Source: Brachymonas wangyanguii
Lineage (GTDB): Bacteria > Pseudomonadota > Gammaproteobacteria > Burkholderiales > Burkholderiaceae_C
DNA length: 64,000 bases
Assembly (NCBI RefSeq): GCF_045055315.1
Contig: NZ_CP173677.1
Location: forward strand, 248,001-312,000
Direction: 5' to 3'
Shown here: positions 20,110 to 29,004 of the stretch, piece by piece
Numbering within the stretch: position 1 is the stretch's first letter
Layout: the number at the start of each line of letters is the position of its first letter
Notes under the pieces: model-generated
Told to the model about the DNA's origin: nothing
Databases searched by the model: none
What the model saw: the letters and a program-made list of their open reading frames with translations, nothing else
Made by a program: the position numbers and the translations under genes

Positions 20110-21321
20110 ATGTGGAAAACCCTCAAGAGCCACCCCTGGTGGATTGCCTTCTCTGTCGCCGTGCTGGTACTGGCCGGCTGGCTGATTTACAGCACCTTCT
20201 TGGCCAAGCCGGAAACCCCGCCGCTGATTACCGCGCCGGTGCAGCGCGGCAGCCTGGAGGACAGCGTGCTGGCCGCCGGCACGATCCAGGCCTCGAACCT
20301 GGTGAACGTGGGCGCTCAGGTATCGGGCCAGGTCAAGAAGCTGTACGTCAAGGTCGGTGACCAGGTGCAGGCCGGCCAGCGCATTGCCGATATCGACGCC
20401 GTGACGCAGAGCAACAACCTGCGTGACGCCGAGGCGGCGCTGGCTTCGGCGCGGGCGCAGAAGGTGGCCAAGCAGGCGGTGGTGGACAAGGCGCTGACCG
20501 AGTACAACCGCCAGAAGTACATGTACGACCGCGATGCCGCCAGCAAGGCCGATTACGATGCCGCCCGCCAGACCCTGGCCACGGCACGCGCCGACCTGAA
20601 GACGGCCGATGCCAGCATCGCGCAGTACAACGTGCGCATGCAGACGGCGCAGGCCAATCTGGGCTACACCCGCATCACCTCGCCGGGCGCCGGCACCGTG
20701 GTGGCCATCGTGACCGATGAAGGCCAGACCGTGAACGCCAACCAGACCGCGCCGACCATCGTCAAGGTGGCGCAGCTGGACACGATGACGATCCAGGCGC
20801 AGATTTCCGAGGCGGACGTGCCGCGCGTCAAGCCCGACATGCCGGCCTATTTCACCATTCTGGGCGAGCCGGAAAAACGCTATTCGGCTACGCTGCGCAG
20901 CATCGAGCCGGGCCCGATCGACATGGAAACCTACGATGGCAGCGCCACCAGCAGCTCCAACACCAGTGCCGTCTACTACAACGGCCTGCTGGATGCCCCC
21001 AACGCCGATGGCAAGCTGCGCATCCAGATGACGGCGCAGGTCTCCATCGTGCTGGCCGAAGCCAAGGATACGCTGCTGATTCCGGCCGGTGCGCTGGGCA
21101 AGCGTGCGCCGGGCAGCAAGGAACCGGTCTATCCGGTGCGCGTGGCCAGCGGCGAGAAGGGCAAGGAAACCGTGGAAACGCGCCAGGTGCGCATCGGCCT
21201 GAACAACCGCGTGCAGGTGCAGGTGCTGGATGGCCTGAAGGAAGGCGAGCTGGTGGTGGTGGGTGATTCTGCCGCGGGCGGTGCCAACTCGCCGGCGCGC
21301 CGCACGCCGCGCATGTTCTGA
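20110..21321 (+). CDS. macA: MacA-type periplasmic adaptor of a tripartite efflux pump
   Basis: A 403-residue membrane-fusion protein. An N-terminal membrane anchor (WWIAFSVAVLVLAGWLIYS) is followed by the lipoyl half (GTIQASNLVNVGAQVSGQVK), a coiled-coil hairpin around residues 100-190, the second lipoyl half (RITSPGAGTVVAIVTDEGQ) and beta-barrel domains. It joins the MacB ATPase-permease to an outer-membrane channel. The ATG at 20110 places the anchor at the N terminus, as in MacA; upstream in-frame codons give unlikely residues. macB begins 10 bases after its stop. Confidence 0.93.
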   Translation: MWKTLKSHPWWIAFSVAVLVLAGWLIYSTFLAKPETPPLITAPVQRGSLEDSVLAAGTIQASNLVNVGAQVSGQVKKLYVKVGDQVQAGQRIADIDAVTQSNNLRDAEAALASARAQKVAKQAVVDKALTEYNRQKYMYDRDAASKADYDAARQTLATARADLKTADASIAQYNVRMQTAQANLGYTRITSPGAGTVVAIVTDEGQTVNANQTAPTIVKVAQLDTMTIQAQISEADVPRVKPDMPAYFTILGEPEKRYSATLRSIEPGPIDMETYDGSATSSSNTSAVYYNGLLDAPNADGKLRIQMTAQVSIVLAEAKDTLLIPAGALGKRAPGSKEPVYPVRVASGEKGKETVETRQVRIGLNNRVQVQVLDGLKEGELVVVGDSAAGGANSPARRTPRMF

Positions 21322-21331
21322 CGGAAGCGCC

Positions 21332-23317
21332 ATGACTGAAACCCGATCCCCTGCTGGCACGGACGAGCGCATTCCGCTGATGCGGGTGCGCGGCGTGACG
21401 CGCGAATACCCGGCCGGCGACGATGTGGTGGCCGTGCTCAAGGACATCGACCTGGACATCCATGCCGGCGAGATGGTGGCGATAGTCGGTGCCTCCGGCT
21501 CCGGCAAGTCCACGCTGATGAACATCCTGGGCTGCCTGGATCGCGCCACGCGCGGCAGCTACCAGGTCGCCGGCAAGGAAACCGGCCGCATGGAAGCCGA
21601 CGAGCTGGCGCGCCTGCGCCGCGAGCACTTTGGCTTCATCTTCCAGCGCTACCACCTGATGGGCGACCTGAACGCGCTGCAGAACGTGGAGATTCCGGCG
21701 ATCTACGCCGGCGTCAATGTGGAGCAGCGCCACCGGCGCGCGCAGCAGCTGCTGGAACGACTGGGCCTGGGCGAGCGCATCCACCACCGGCCCGGCCAGC
21801 TTTCGGGTGGCCAGCAGCAGCGTGTCTCGATTGCGCGTGCGCTGATGAACGGCGGAGACGTGATTTTGGCCGACGAGCCGACTGGCGCGCTCGACAGTGC
21901 CAGCGGTGTCGAGGTGATGGCTATCCTGAAAGAGCTGCATGCCGCCGGCCACACCATCATTCTGGTAACGCACGATGCCCAGGTGGCGGCGCATGCCGAA
22001 CGCGTCATCACAATCAGCGATGGCCGCATCGTTGGCGATACGCGCAACAGCGATGCCCCGGCGTCTGCCGTCAAGGACAACAGCGGCGTGCCGCAGCAGA
22101 AGAACAGCTGGGCCGCGACCTGGGGCCGGCTGGGCGAGGCGCTGCAGATGGCGGTGCGCGCCATGGTCGGCCACAAGATGCGTACGCTGCTGACCATGCT
22201 CGGCATCATCATCGGCATCGCCTCGGTGGTGTCGGTGGTGGCGCTGGGCGAGGGCTCGCGCCAGCGTATCCTGCAGGACGTCAGCAGCATGGGCACCAAC
22301 ACCATCGATGTCTATCCCGGCACCGGCTTTGGTGACCGGCGCTCGGGCCGCATCCGTACGCTCAAGCCATCCGATGCGCAGGCGCTGGCGCAGCTGAATT
22401 ACGTTGATAGCGTGACGCCGAACGTGCAGACCAGCGCCATGCTGCGCCGCACCAACGTCGAGAAGAACGCCACCGTGCAGGGCGTCGGACCGCAGTTTTT
22501 CCAGGTGCGCGGCTACACCCTGGCGCAGGGCGTGAGCTTTGACGATGACAGCGTGCGCACGCAGAACCAGGATGCGGTGATCGACCCGAACACGCGCGAT
22601 GCCTTTTTCCAGCCGGGCGAGAACCCGCTGGGCAAGGTGCTGCTGATCGGCAGCGTGCCGGTGCGTGTGGTGGGCGTGACCGAGCCCAAGGACAGCATGT
22701 TCGGCGCGGCTGACACGCTCAACATCTGGCTGCCCTACACCACGGTGATGGGGCGCATCATGGGCACCGACTACCTGCGCGGCATCACGGTGCGCGTCAA
22801 GGACGGCGCCGACAGCAAGGCGGCCGAAGAGGGCATCACCCAGCTGATGGCGCTGCGCCACGGCAAGGTCGATTTCTTCACGCAAAACTCGGACAGCATC
22901 CGCCAGACAGTGGAAAGCACGACCCAGACCATGACGCTGCTGATTTCCGCCATCGCGCTGATTTCGCTGATCGTGGGTGGCATTGGCGTGATGAACATCA
23001 TGCTGGTATCGGTCACCGAGCGCACCCAGGAAATTGGCGTGCGCATGGCGGTGGGCGCGCGCCAGGGCGACATCCTCAAGCAGTTCCTGATCGAGGCGGT
23101 GCTGGTGTGTCTGCTGGGTGGCGTGCTCGGCGTGCTGCTGGCGCTGACCGTGGGCTGGATCTTTGCCCAGTTTGGCGGCAATTTCCGCATGATTTTTTCG
23201 GTCGGCTCGATTGTGGCGGCCTGTTTCTTCTCGACCCTGATCGGCGTGCTGTTCGGTTTCCTGCCGGCGCGCAATGCGGCGCGGCTGGATCCGGTGGATG
23301 CGCTATCGCGCCAATGA
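21332..23317 (+). CDS. macB: MacB-type ABC transporter, ATPase-permease fusion
   Basis: A 661-residue protein that powers the MacA-outer-membrane channel by a piston-like motion, exporting macrolides, siderophores or peptides. Residues 1-240 are the ATPase (GASGSGKSTLMNILGCLDR, LSGGQQQRVSIARALMN, ILADEPTGALD). Four membrane helices surround a large periplasmic MacB domain (about residues 305-530), ending in ALISLIVGGIGVMNIMLVSV and FLPARNAARLDPVDAL. The ATG at 21332 has a GGAAG site. The start of the next gene follows its stop by one base, indicating coupling. Confidence 0.95.
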   Translation: MTETRSPAGTDERIPLMRVRGVTREYPAGDDVVAVLKDIDLDIHAGEMVAIVGASGSGKSTLMNILGCLDRATRGSYQVAGKETGRMEADELARLRREHFGFIFQRYHLMGDLNALQNVEIPAIYAGVNVEQRHRRAQQLLERLGLGERIHHRPGQLSGGQQQRVSIARALMNGGDVILADEPTGALDSASGVEVMAILKELHAAGHTIILVTHDAQVAAHAERVITISDGRIVGDTRNSDAPASAVKDNSGVPQQKNSWAATWGRLGEALQMAVRAMVGHKMRTLLTMLGIIIGIASVVSVVALGEGSRQRILQDVSSMGTNTIDVYPGTGFGDRRSGRIRTLKPSDAQALAQLNYVDSVTPNVQTSAMLRRTNVEKNATVQGVGPQFFQVRGYTLAQGVSFDDDSVRTQNQDAVIDPNTRDAFFQPGENPLGKVLLIGSVPVRVVGVTEPKDSMFGAADTLNIWLPYTTVMGRIMGTDYLRGITVRVKDGADSKAAEEGITQLMALRHGKVDFFTQNSDSIRQTVESTTQTMTLLISAIALISLIVGGIGVMNIMLVSVTERTQEIGVRMAVGARQGDILKQFLIEAVLVCLLGGVLGVLLALTVGWIFAQFGGNFRMIFSVGSIVAACFFSTLIGVLFGFLPARNAARLDPVDALSRQ

Positions 23318-23318
23318 C

Positions 23319-24821
23319 ATGAGTGATTCCATGATGAAGACGATGTTTGCTGCCGCCGTGTGGCGCCGCCACAGCCTGGGCGTGATCGCCGCCGCCAGCC
23401 TGCTGGCCGGCTGTGCTGCCACGCCGTTCCAGAGCCCTGCCGTGCAGGTGCCCGGCCAGTGGCAACAGGGTGCCAGCCAGCCGACTACCGGCAGCCAGGT
23501 GGCGCAGCGCGACCGCTGGTGGACGCAGCTGGGTGATCCGCAGCTGGCCGCGCTGGTCGATCTGGCCCTGCAGCGCAACAATGACCTGGCGGCGGCGGCC
23601 TACCGCGTGCGCAATGCCCAGCTGCAGGCCGGCAATGCGCTGGGGAATCGTTTTCCGACGCCCAGTGCCAGTGTTGGCACCAGCGCCAGCCGCGTGCTGG
23701 ACAGCGGTGCCGGTACCAGCCGCAGCCACAATGCCAGCCTGGGTGCCAGCTGGGAGGCCGACCTGTGGGGCCGCCTGTCCTCGGCGCAGCGCGCCTCCGA
23801 CTGGGAGGCCGCCGCCACCGAAATGGACCGCCAGGCGGTAGCGCAGGCGCTGATTGGCACCGTGGCCGGCACCTACTGGCAGCTGGCCGTGGCAGAGAGC
23901 AAGCTGGCCAGCCAGCAGCAAAGCCTGGCACGTGCCAACCGCACGCTGGAGCTGGTGAACGTGCAGTACCAGGCCGGCGCGATTTCCGGGCTGGAACTGG
24001 CGCAGGCGCGCCAGACCCAGGCCAGCCAGCAGGCGCAGATCAGCCGCTACCGCCAGCAAATCGTCGAGCTGCGCAACGCCATGGCGCTGCTGTTTGACAG
24101 CGCGCCCGACCAGCTGCCGCCCGAGGCGCGCAAGCCGCGTCTGCCGAATACACGCGCGCTGCCGGTGATTCCCGCTGGCCTGCCGTCCGAACTGCTGGGC
24201 CGCCGCCCGGACTTGCTGGCCGCCGAAATGCGGCTGCGCTCGGTGCTGGCCAATGCCGATGCGGTGCGCGCCAGCTATTACCCGGTGCTGAGCCTGACCG
24301 GCTCTATCGGCAACAGCAGCCGCGACCTGTCCGATCTGCTGGAGAACCCGATCGCCACGCTGGGTGCCGGCCTGGCGCTGCCGTTCCTGCGCCTTGGCGA
24401 AATGCGCCGCAACACGGCCATCGCGCAAAACCAGTACGAACAGGCCATCATCAACTTCCGCCAGACGCTGTACCAGGCCTATGCCGATGTCGAAAACGCG
24501 CTGGCTGGCCGCCGCAACCTGGCCGATCAAGAGACGCAGTTGCGCCGCTCGCTACAGCAGGCCGCGCGCACCGAAGAGCTGATGGAAGTGCGCTACCGCG
24601 CCGGCGCCGTGGCGCTCAAGCTCTGGCTAGATGCGCAGGAAACGCGCCGCAGCGCGCAGCTGGCGCTGGAAGACGTGCAGCTGGAACGCCTGAATAACCT
24701 GGTGGCGCTGTACCAGTCGCTCGGCGGCAGCCCGGTGTTGCAGGCCGTGCCCTTGCCGGAGGCGCGCCCCAAGGTCGGCAACGCGGGCCTGTTCCCGACG
24801 CAGCTGGCACCAGCGCACTGA
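23319..24821 (+). CDS. Outer-membrane efflux lipoprotein (NodT/TolC family)
   Basis: A 500-residue outer-membrane factor. A lipoprotein signal ends in LLAGC (Cys32). Two internal repeats typical of the family follow, with the helical segments WWTQLGDPQLAALVDLALQR, GLPSELLGRRPDLLAAEMRL and VRYRAGAVALKLWLDAQETR. It should trimerise to form the exit duct for the MacAB pump encoded just upstream. Three in-frame starts (23319, 23331, 23334) exist; the first is used because it directly follows the macB stop. The chain is complete, unlike the truncated copies sometimes found near pumps. Confidence 0.92.
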   Translation: MSDSMMKTMFAAAVWRRHSLGVIAAASLLAGCAATPFQSPAVQVPGQWQQGASQPTTGSQVAQRDRWWTQLGDPQLAALVDLALQRNNDLAAAAYRVRNAQLQAGNALGNRFPTPSASVGTSASRVLDSGAGTSRSHNASLGASWEADLWGRLSSAQRASDWEAAATEMDRQAVAQALIGTVAGTYWQLAVAESKLASQQQSLARANRTLELVNVQYQAGAISGLELAQARQTQASQQAQISRYRQQIVELRNAMALLFDSAPDQLPPEARKPRLPNTRALPVIPAGLPSELLGRRPDLLAAEMRLRSVLANADAVRASYYPVLSLTGSIGNSSRDLSDLLENPIATLGAGLALPFLRLGEMRRNTAIAQNQYEQAIINFRQTLYQAYADVENALAGRRNLADQETQLRRSLQQAARTEELMEVRYRAGAVALKLWLDAQETRRSAQLALEDVQLERLNNLVALYQSLGGSPVLQAVPLPEARPKVGNAGLFPTQLAPAH

Positions 24822-24870
24822 GCGCCGCCGCAGTCCGTTACCATGGGGCTTTTGCCGAACGGGCCCCTGC

Positions 24871-25893
24871 ATGACCGATTCCGTCCACACCGTTTCCCTG
24901 TCTGACCTGACGGCGCTGCTGGCGCGCATTTTTGAGCGCCACGGCTGTTCGGCCGAAGTCGCCGCCATTCTTGCCGCCAACTGTGCCGCTGCCCAGCGCG
25001 ATGGCGCCGACAGCCATGGCGTGTTCCGCATGCCCGGCTATGTCTCCACGCTCAAGAGCGGCTGGGTCGATGGCCGCGCCGTGCCGCAGGTGCAGGATGT
25101 GGCGCCCGGCTTTGTGCGCGTCGATGCGCGCAACGGCTTTGCCCAGCCGGCGCTGGCGGCGGCACGTCCGCTGCTGCTGGAGAAAGTGCGCCGCAACGGC
25201 ATCGCCTTGCTGGCGATCCGCGATTCGCACCACTTTGCCGCGCTCTGGCCCGACGTCGAGCCCTTTGCGGATGAAGGGCTGGTGGCGCTGAGTGTCGTCA
25301 ACAGCATGGCCTGCGTCGTGCCGCACGGCGGCCAGAAGGCCTTGTTCGGCACCAACCCGCTCGCCTTTGCCGCACCGCGCGCCGGGGGCGATCCGCTGGT
25401 GTTCGACATGGCCACCAGTGCCATCGCGCATGGCGATGTGCAGATTGCCGCACGCGAAGGGCGCTTGCTGCCGCCGCAGCATGGCGTCGATGCCAACGGC
25501 CAGCCAACGCAGGATCCGCAGGCGATCCTGCAGGGTGGGGCGCTGCTGCCGTTTGGCGGCCACAAGGGATCGGCACTGTCGATGATGGTGGAGCTGCTGG
25601 CCGCCGCGCTGACCGGTGGCGATTTCTCGTTTGGTTTCAGCTGGGCGCAGCATCCGGGAGCGCAGACGCCGCGTACCGGCCAGCTGCTGATCGTGATTGA
25701 TCCGGCAGCAGGTGCCAGCGCAGCCGGCTTTGTCGATCGGGCTGAGGCGCTGGTACTGGCCATGCGCGAGGCCGGCCAGACGCGCATGCCCGGCGAGCGC
25801 CGCTACCGCCAGCGCGCGCAATCGGAGCGCGACGGCATCGCCTTGCCGGCGGCGGAGTGGGCGCGTCTGCAGGCACTGGCCGCAGCGGTTTGA
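24871..25893 (+). CDS. Ldh2/YlbC-family NAD(P)H oxidoreductase, possible delta1-piperideine-2-carboxylate reductase
   Basis: A 340-residue member of the malate/L-lactate dehydrogenase family that does not use a Rossmann fold. Family segments are DGADSHGVFRMPGYVSTLK, ARNGFAQPALAAA, IRDSHHFAALWPDVEPFA and LFGTNPLAFAAP, with the catalytic histidine probably in DSHH. The SHHFAALWPD pattern is closest to the cyclic imino-acid reductases that make proline or pipecolate from pyrroline- or piperideine-2-carboxylate. Substrate is therefore a moderate guess. The gene stands alone between the efflux operon and an alcohol dehydrogenase. Confidence 0.8.
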   Translation: MTDSVHTVSLSDLTALLARIFERHGCSAEVAAILAANCAAAQRDGADSHGVFRMPGYVSTLKSGWVDGRAVPQVQDVAPGFVRVDARNGFAQPALAAARPLLLEKVRRNGIALLAIRDSHHFAALWPDVEPFADEGLVALSVVNSMACVVPHGGQKALFGTNPLAFAAPRAGGDPLVFDMATSAIAHGDVQIAAREGRLLPPQHGVDANGQPTQDPQAILQGGALLPFGGHKGSALSMMVELLAAALTGGDFSFGFSWAQHPGAQTPRTGQLLIVIDPAAGASAAGFVDRAEALVLAMREAGQTRMPGERRYRQRAQSERDGIALPAAEWARLQALAAAV

Positions 25894-26040
25894 GGCTGCC
25901 GCTTCCCGCCCTGTACGCCCGGGAGGCAGGCTGCTACACTGGGGTTGGTCCATCGTCATTCCAGCGGCAGTCAGCCCGGTATGCAGGCAGGCTGCCCTGA
26001 ACGTGTATGTTTTCCCAACCTTGATCGAGGAGACAAGTCC

Positions 26041-27138
26041 ATGGCAGCCATGATGAAAGCAGCAGTTTTCGTTGAACCCGGTCGTATCGAGATCGCCGAC
26101 AAGCCGATTCCCGATGTCGGCCCCAACGACGCGCTGATCAAGATCACCACCACCACCATTTGCGGTACCGACGTCCACATCCTCAAGGGCGAGTATCCGG
26201 TGGAAAAAGGCCTGACGGTTGGCCATGAGCCGGTCGGCATCATCGTCAAGCTCGGCAGCGCGGTGAAGGGCTACCAGGAAGGCCAGCGCGTGATTGCCGG
26301 TGCCATCTGCCCCGACTTCAACAGCTACGCGGCGCAGGATGGCGTGGCGTCCCAGGACGGCAGCTATCTGGTCGCCAGTGGCCGCTGCGGCTGCCATGGC
26401 TACAAGCTCACCGCCGGCTGGCGCTTCGGCAACCTGATCGACGGTACCCAGGCCGAATACGTGCTGGTACCCGATGCCCAGGGCAACCTGGCGCCGGTGC
26501 CGGACGGCCTGACCGATGAGCAGGTGCTGATGTGCCCGGACATCATGTCCACCGGCTTCGTCGGTGCCGAAAACGCCAACATCAAGATCGGTGACACCGT
26601 GGTCGTGATCGCGCAAGGCCCGATTGGCCTGTGCGCCACCGCTGGTGCCAAGCTGCGCGGCGCCACCACCATCATCGCCGTGGACGGCAACGACGAGCGC
26701 CTGGCCGTGGCCAAGCAGCTCGGTGCCGATGTCACCCTGAACTTCAGGAACGTCGACGTGGTGGACGAGGTCATGAAGCTGACTGGAGGCCGCGGTGCCG
26801 ACAGCGCGATCGAGGCGCTGGGCCTGCAGAGCACCTTCGAGCAGGCGATGCGCTGCATCAAGCCGGGTGGCACGCTGTCCAGCCTGGGTGTCTACTCTAC
26901 TGACCTGAAGATCCCGCTCGGCCCGTTTGGTGCCGGCCTGGGTGACCACAAGATCAACACCGCGCTGTGCCCGGGTGGCAAGGAACGCCTGCGCCGCCTG
27001 ATGAACGTGATCGAATCCGGCCGCGTGGACCTGAAACCGCTGGTGACGCACGAGCGCAAGCTCGACGACATCGTCGAGGCCTACGATCTGTTCGCCAACC
27101 AGCGTGACGGTGTGCTGAAGATCGCCATCAAGCCCTGA
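26041..27138 (+). CDS. Zinc-dependent medium-chain alcohol dehydrogenase
   Basis: A 365-residue NAD(P)-dependent dehydrogenase. The catalytic zinc site is seen in TTTICGTDVHILKG and GHEPVGII; the nucleotide fold in VVVIAQGPIGLCATAGAKL. The usual four-cysteine structural zinc loop is absent, replaced by a segment with RCGCHGY, as in secondary alcohol dehydrogenases of the isopropanol/butanol type. The ATG at 26041 follows a GAGGAGA ribosome site; MMKAAVF at 26053 is an alternative. A terminator follows, so it is a single-gene unit. Secondary alcohols are the likely substrates, without direct proof. Confidence 0.87.
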   Translation: MAAMMKAAVFVEPGRIEIADKPIPDVGPNDALIKITTTTICGTDVHILKGEYPVEKGLTVGHEPVGIIVKLGSAVKGYQEGQRVIAGAICPDFNSYAAQDGVASQDGSYLVASGRCGCHGYKLTAGWRFGNLIDGTQAEYVLVPDAQGNLAPVPDGLTDEQVLMCPDIMSTGFVGAENANIKIGDTVVVIAQGPIGLCATAGAKLRGATTIIAVDGNDERLAVAKQLGADVTLNFRNVDVVDEVMKLTGGRGADSAIEALGLQSTFEQAMRCIKPGGTLSSLGVYSTDLKIPLGPFGAGLGDHKINTALCPGGKERLRRLMNVIESGRVDLKPLVTHERKLDDIVEAYDLFANQRDGVLKIAIKP

Positions 27139-27169
27139 TGGCGCGGCTGGGCACCAGCCTGTAGCCTGC

Positions 27170-27207
27170 AGACCCGCCCGGCCCGGTGCCGCGCGGGTCT
27201 GTCTTTT
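27170..27207 (+). terminator. Rho-independent terminator of the alcohol dehydrogenase gene
   Basis: AGACCCGC (27170-27177) pairs with GCGGGTCT (27193-27200) around a GC-rich loop, followed by GTCTTTT. It lies 31 bases after the stop codon. Confidence 0.8.
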
Positions 27208-27312
27208 GGTGCCGACGAAAGCCCCTGTTCGGGTTATCGGCAATCCCGTCCTACAACAATGGGCCGCGGAAAGCTGCATACTGGGATCATCACATTGTAG
27301 GAGGAGCCCAAG

Positions 27313-27999
27313 ATGACAGACCTGTCCGCCTTTCCCGTCACCCGGCGCTGGCCCGCGCAGCATCCGGAGCGCATCCAGCTGTACAGCCTGGGCACGCCCA
27401 ATGGCCAGAAGGTGTCGATTGCGCTGGAGGAACTGGGCCTGCCCTACGAGTTCCACCGCGTGGACATTTCGGCGGACGACCAGTTCACGCCCGAGTTCCT
27501 GAGCATCAACCCCAACAACAAGATTCCCGCTATTCTCGATCCGGCCGGGCCGGGTGGTGAGCCGATGCCGCTGTGGGAAACCGGCGCCATCCTGATTTAT
27601 CTGGCAGAAAAGACCGGCCAGCTGCTGCCGCAGGATCCGGTGCAGCGCTACCAGGCCATCCAGTGGCTGATGTGGCAGATGGGTGGCGTTGGCCCGATGT
27701 TTGGCCAGGTCGGCTTTTTCACCCGCTATGGCGGCAAGGACTTTGAGGACAAGCGCCCGCGCGACCGTTACGTGAACGAGGCGCGCCGCCTGCTGGGCGT
27801 GCTGGATCGCCGGCTGGAAGGCCGCGACTGGGTCATGGGTGACTACAGCATGGCCGATATCGCCATCTTCCCCTGGGTGCGCTGCATGCGCGACGTCTAC
27901 CAGGCGGGAGAGCTGGTCGGTATCGATGAGTTTGGCAACGTACTGCGCGTTCTGGAGGCGTTTCTGGCGCGTCCTGCCGTGCAAAGGGGACTGGCATGA
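27313..27999 (+). CDS. Glutathione S-transferase, YghU/Nu-class-like
   Basis: A 228-residue protein with an N-terminal thioredoxin fold (IQLYSLGTPNGQKVSIALEE) and the glutathione gamma-glutamyl-binding stretch NPNNKIPAILD followed by LWETGAILIYLAEKTG. The TPNGQKV pattern and the acidic E-T-G-A segment are those of the YghU/YfcG group, which often acts as a glutathione-disulphide bond reductase. It starts at 27313 behind an AGGAGGAG site and overlaps the next gene by four bases (ATGA), so the two proteins are coupled. This suggests a joint thiol-redox role, which is inference. Confidence 0.9.
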   Translation: MTDLSAFPVTRRWPAQHPERIQLYSLGTPNGQKVSIALEELGLPYEFHRVDISADDQFTPEFLSINPNNKIPAILDPAGPGGEPMPLWETGAILIYLAEKTGQLLPQDPVQRYQAIQWLMWQMGGVGPMFGQVGFFTRYGGKDFEDKRPRDRYVNEARRLLGVLDRRLEGRDWVMGDYSMADIAIFPWVRCMRDVYQAGELVGIDEFGNVLRVLEAFLARPAVQRGLA

Positions 28000-28853
28000 G
28001 CAAGAAACTGGACAATATTCCCTACTGCGACCCGGTCACGGGGACGTGTACGCCGGATACCCCGGCTGCCGATAGCGGCAAGCTGCAGGATATTCCCTAC
28101 TGCGATCCGGTGACCGGTAGCTGCACCCCGGGTGCCGGCCCCGAGTCTGCCCAGCAGCCGGCCGCGACGGACGAGGAAGACGGCGAAGCCGATGATGCTG
28201 AAGCGAGTAGCCAGGAAGTGATCTACATCGGTGATCCGATGTGTTCCTGGTGCTGGGGCATGGAGCCGGGCCTGCGCACGCTGCACAAGGCCGCGGCCGA
28301 AGCCGGCCTGCCCTACACCATCCTGGTCGGCGGCCTGCGTCCGGGCGGTGGCGAAGCCTGGGACGATGCCATGCGCCAGTTCCTGCGCCACCACTGGGAA
28401 GAGGTCTGGACGCGTACTGGCCAGCCCTTCAGCTACGAGCTGCTGGACGACAAGGAGCGCAGCTTCGATTACGACACCGAGCCGCCGTGCCGCGCTGTCG
28501 TGATCGCACGCGAGATGCTGCTGGAACGCGAGGATGAGGAATCGGCGCTGCACGACTTCTTTGCCGGCATCCAGCACCATTTCTATGCCGACAATGCCGA
28601 TCCGGGCCAGGTGGATTTCTACCGCGAGATCTGCGCGCAGACCGGGCTGGATTTCGCAGTGTTCAGTGAGCGCTTTGCCTCGGAAGAAGCGCGCCAGGCG
28701 ACCTACGCCGAGTTCAACATGGTGCGCGAGTGGGGCGTCAGCGGCTTCCCCACGGTGGTGCTGCGCAAGGGCAGGGAACTGCACCTGATCACCAGCGGCT
28801 ATGCCACTGGCAAGGCGCTGGTGCACGCCATGAAGGACCTCATGGCGGCCTGA
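27996..28853 (+). CDS. DsbA-family (FrnE-like) oxidoreductase with duplicated N-terminal Cys motif
   Basis: A 285-residue cytoplasmic protein without a signal peptide. From about residue 75 it is a DsbA-fold domain of the FrnE/HCCA-isomerase type, with active site CSWC at 83-86 (IGDPMCSWCWGMEPGL) and the cis-proline region GVSGFPTVVLR. In front are two copies of a 17-residue unit, residues 4-20 and 29-45, each reading IPYCDPVTG then T or S then CTP, and an acidic linker (TDEEDGEADDAEA). Each unit holds two cysteines six residues apart, so they may bind metal or act as extra redox pairs. The extension is not part of the usual family. Its ATG overlaps the GST stop. Confidence 0.85.
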   Translation: MSKKLDNIPYCDPVTGTCTPDTPAADSGKLQDIPYCDPVTGSCTPGAGPESAQQPAATDEEDGEADDAEASSQEVIYIGDPMCSWCWGMEPGLRTLHKAAAEAGLPYTILVGGLRPGGGEAWDDAMRQFLRHHWEEVWTRTGQPFSYELLDDKERSFDYDTEPPCRAVVIAREMLLEREDEESALHDFFAGIQHHFYADNADPGQVDFYREICAQTGLDFAVFSERFASEEARQATYAEFNMVREWGVSGFPTVVLRKGRELHLITSGYATGKALVHAMKDLMAA

Positions 28854-28946
28854 AACAGCCGGCAAAATCGCTGCGATAGCCGCTACGATAGAGCCCCCGG
28901 CATGGACAGCATCCGCTGTCGCTTGCCGCGGCTGGCTGCTCCCTGA

Positions 28947-28968
28947 CGCCCCGGCCTGTCCCGGGGCG
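28947..28968 (+). terminator. Possible terminator hairpin before rdgC
   Basis: CGCCCCGG (28947-28954) pairs with CCGGGGCG (28961-28968) around six bases. It lies 93 bases after the DsbA-like gene but lacks a T run, so termination is uncertain. Confidence 0.35.
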
Positions 28969-29004
28969 CTTGCGTTGTGCCGGCCCACAAGACAAAGGAA
29001 TCCC

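Noticed and set aside
24838..27984. A 1048-codon open frame on the minus strand opposite the imino-acid reductase, alcohol dehydrogenase and GST genes
   Set aside because: Its translation is rich in His, Arg, Gln and Ala with no domain, and it lies in the third-position-GC shadow of three clear plus-strand genes. Long antisense frames are expected at this GC content.
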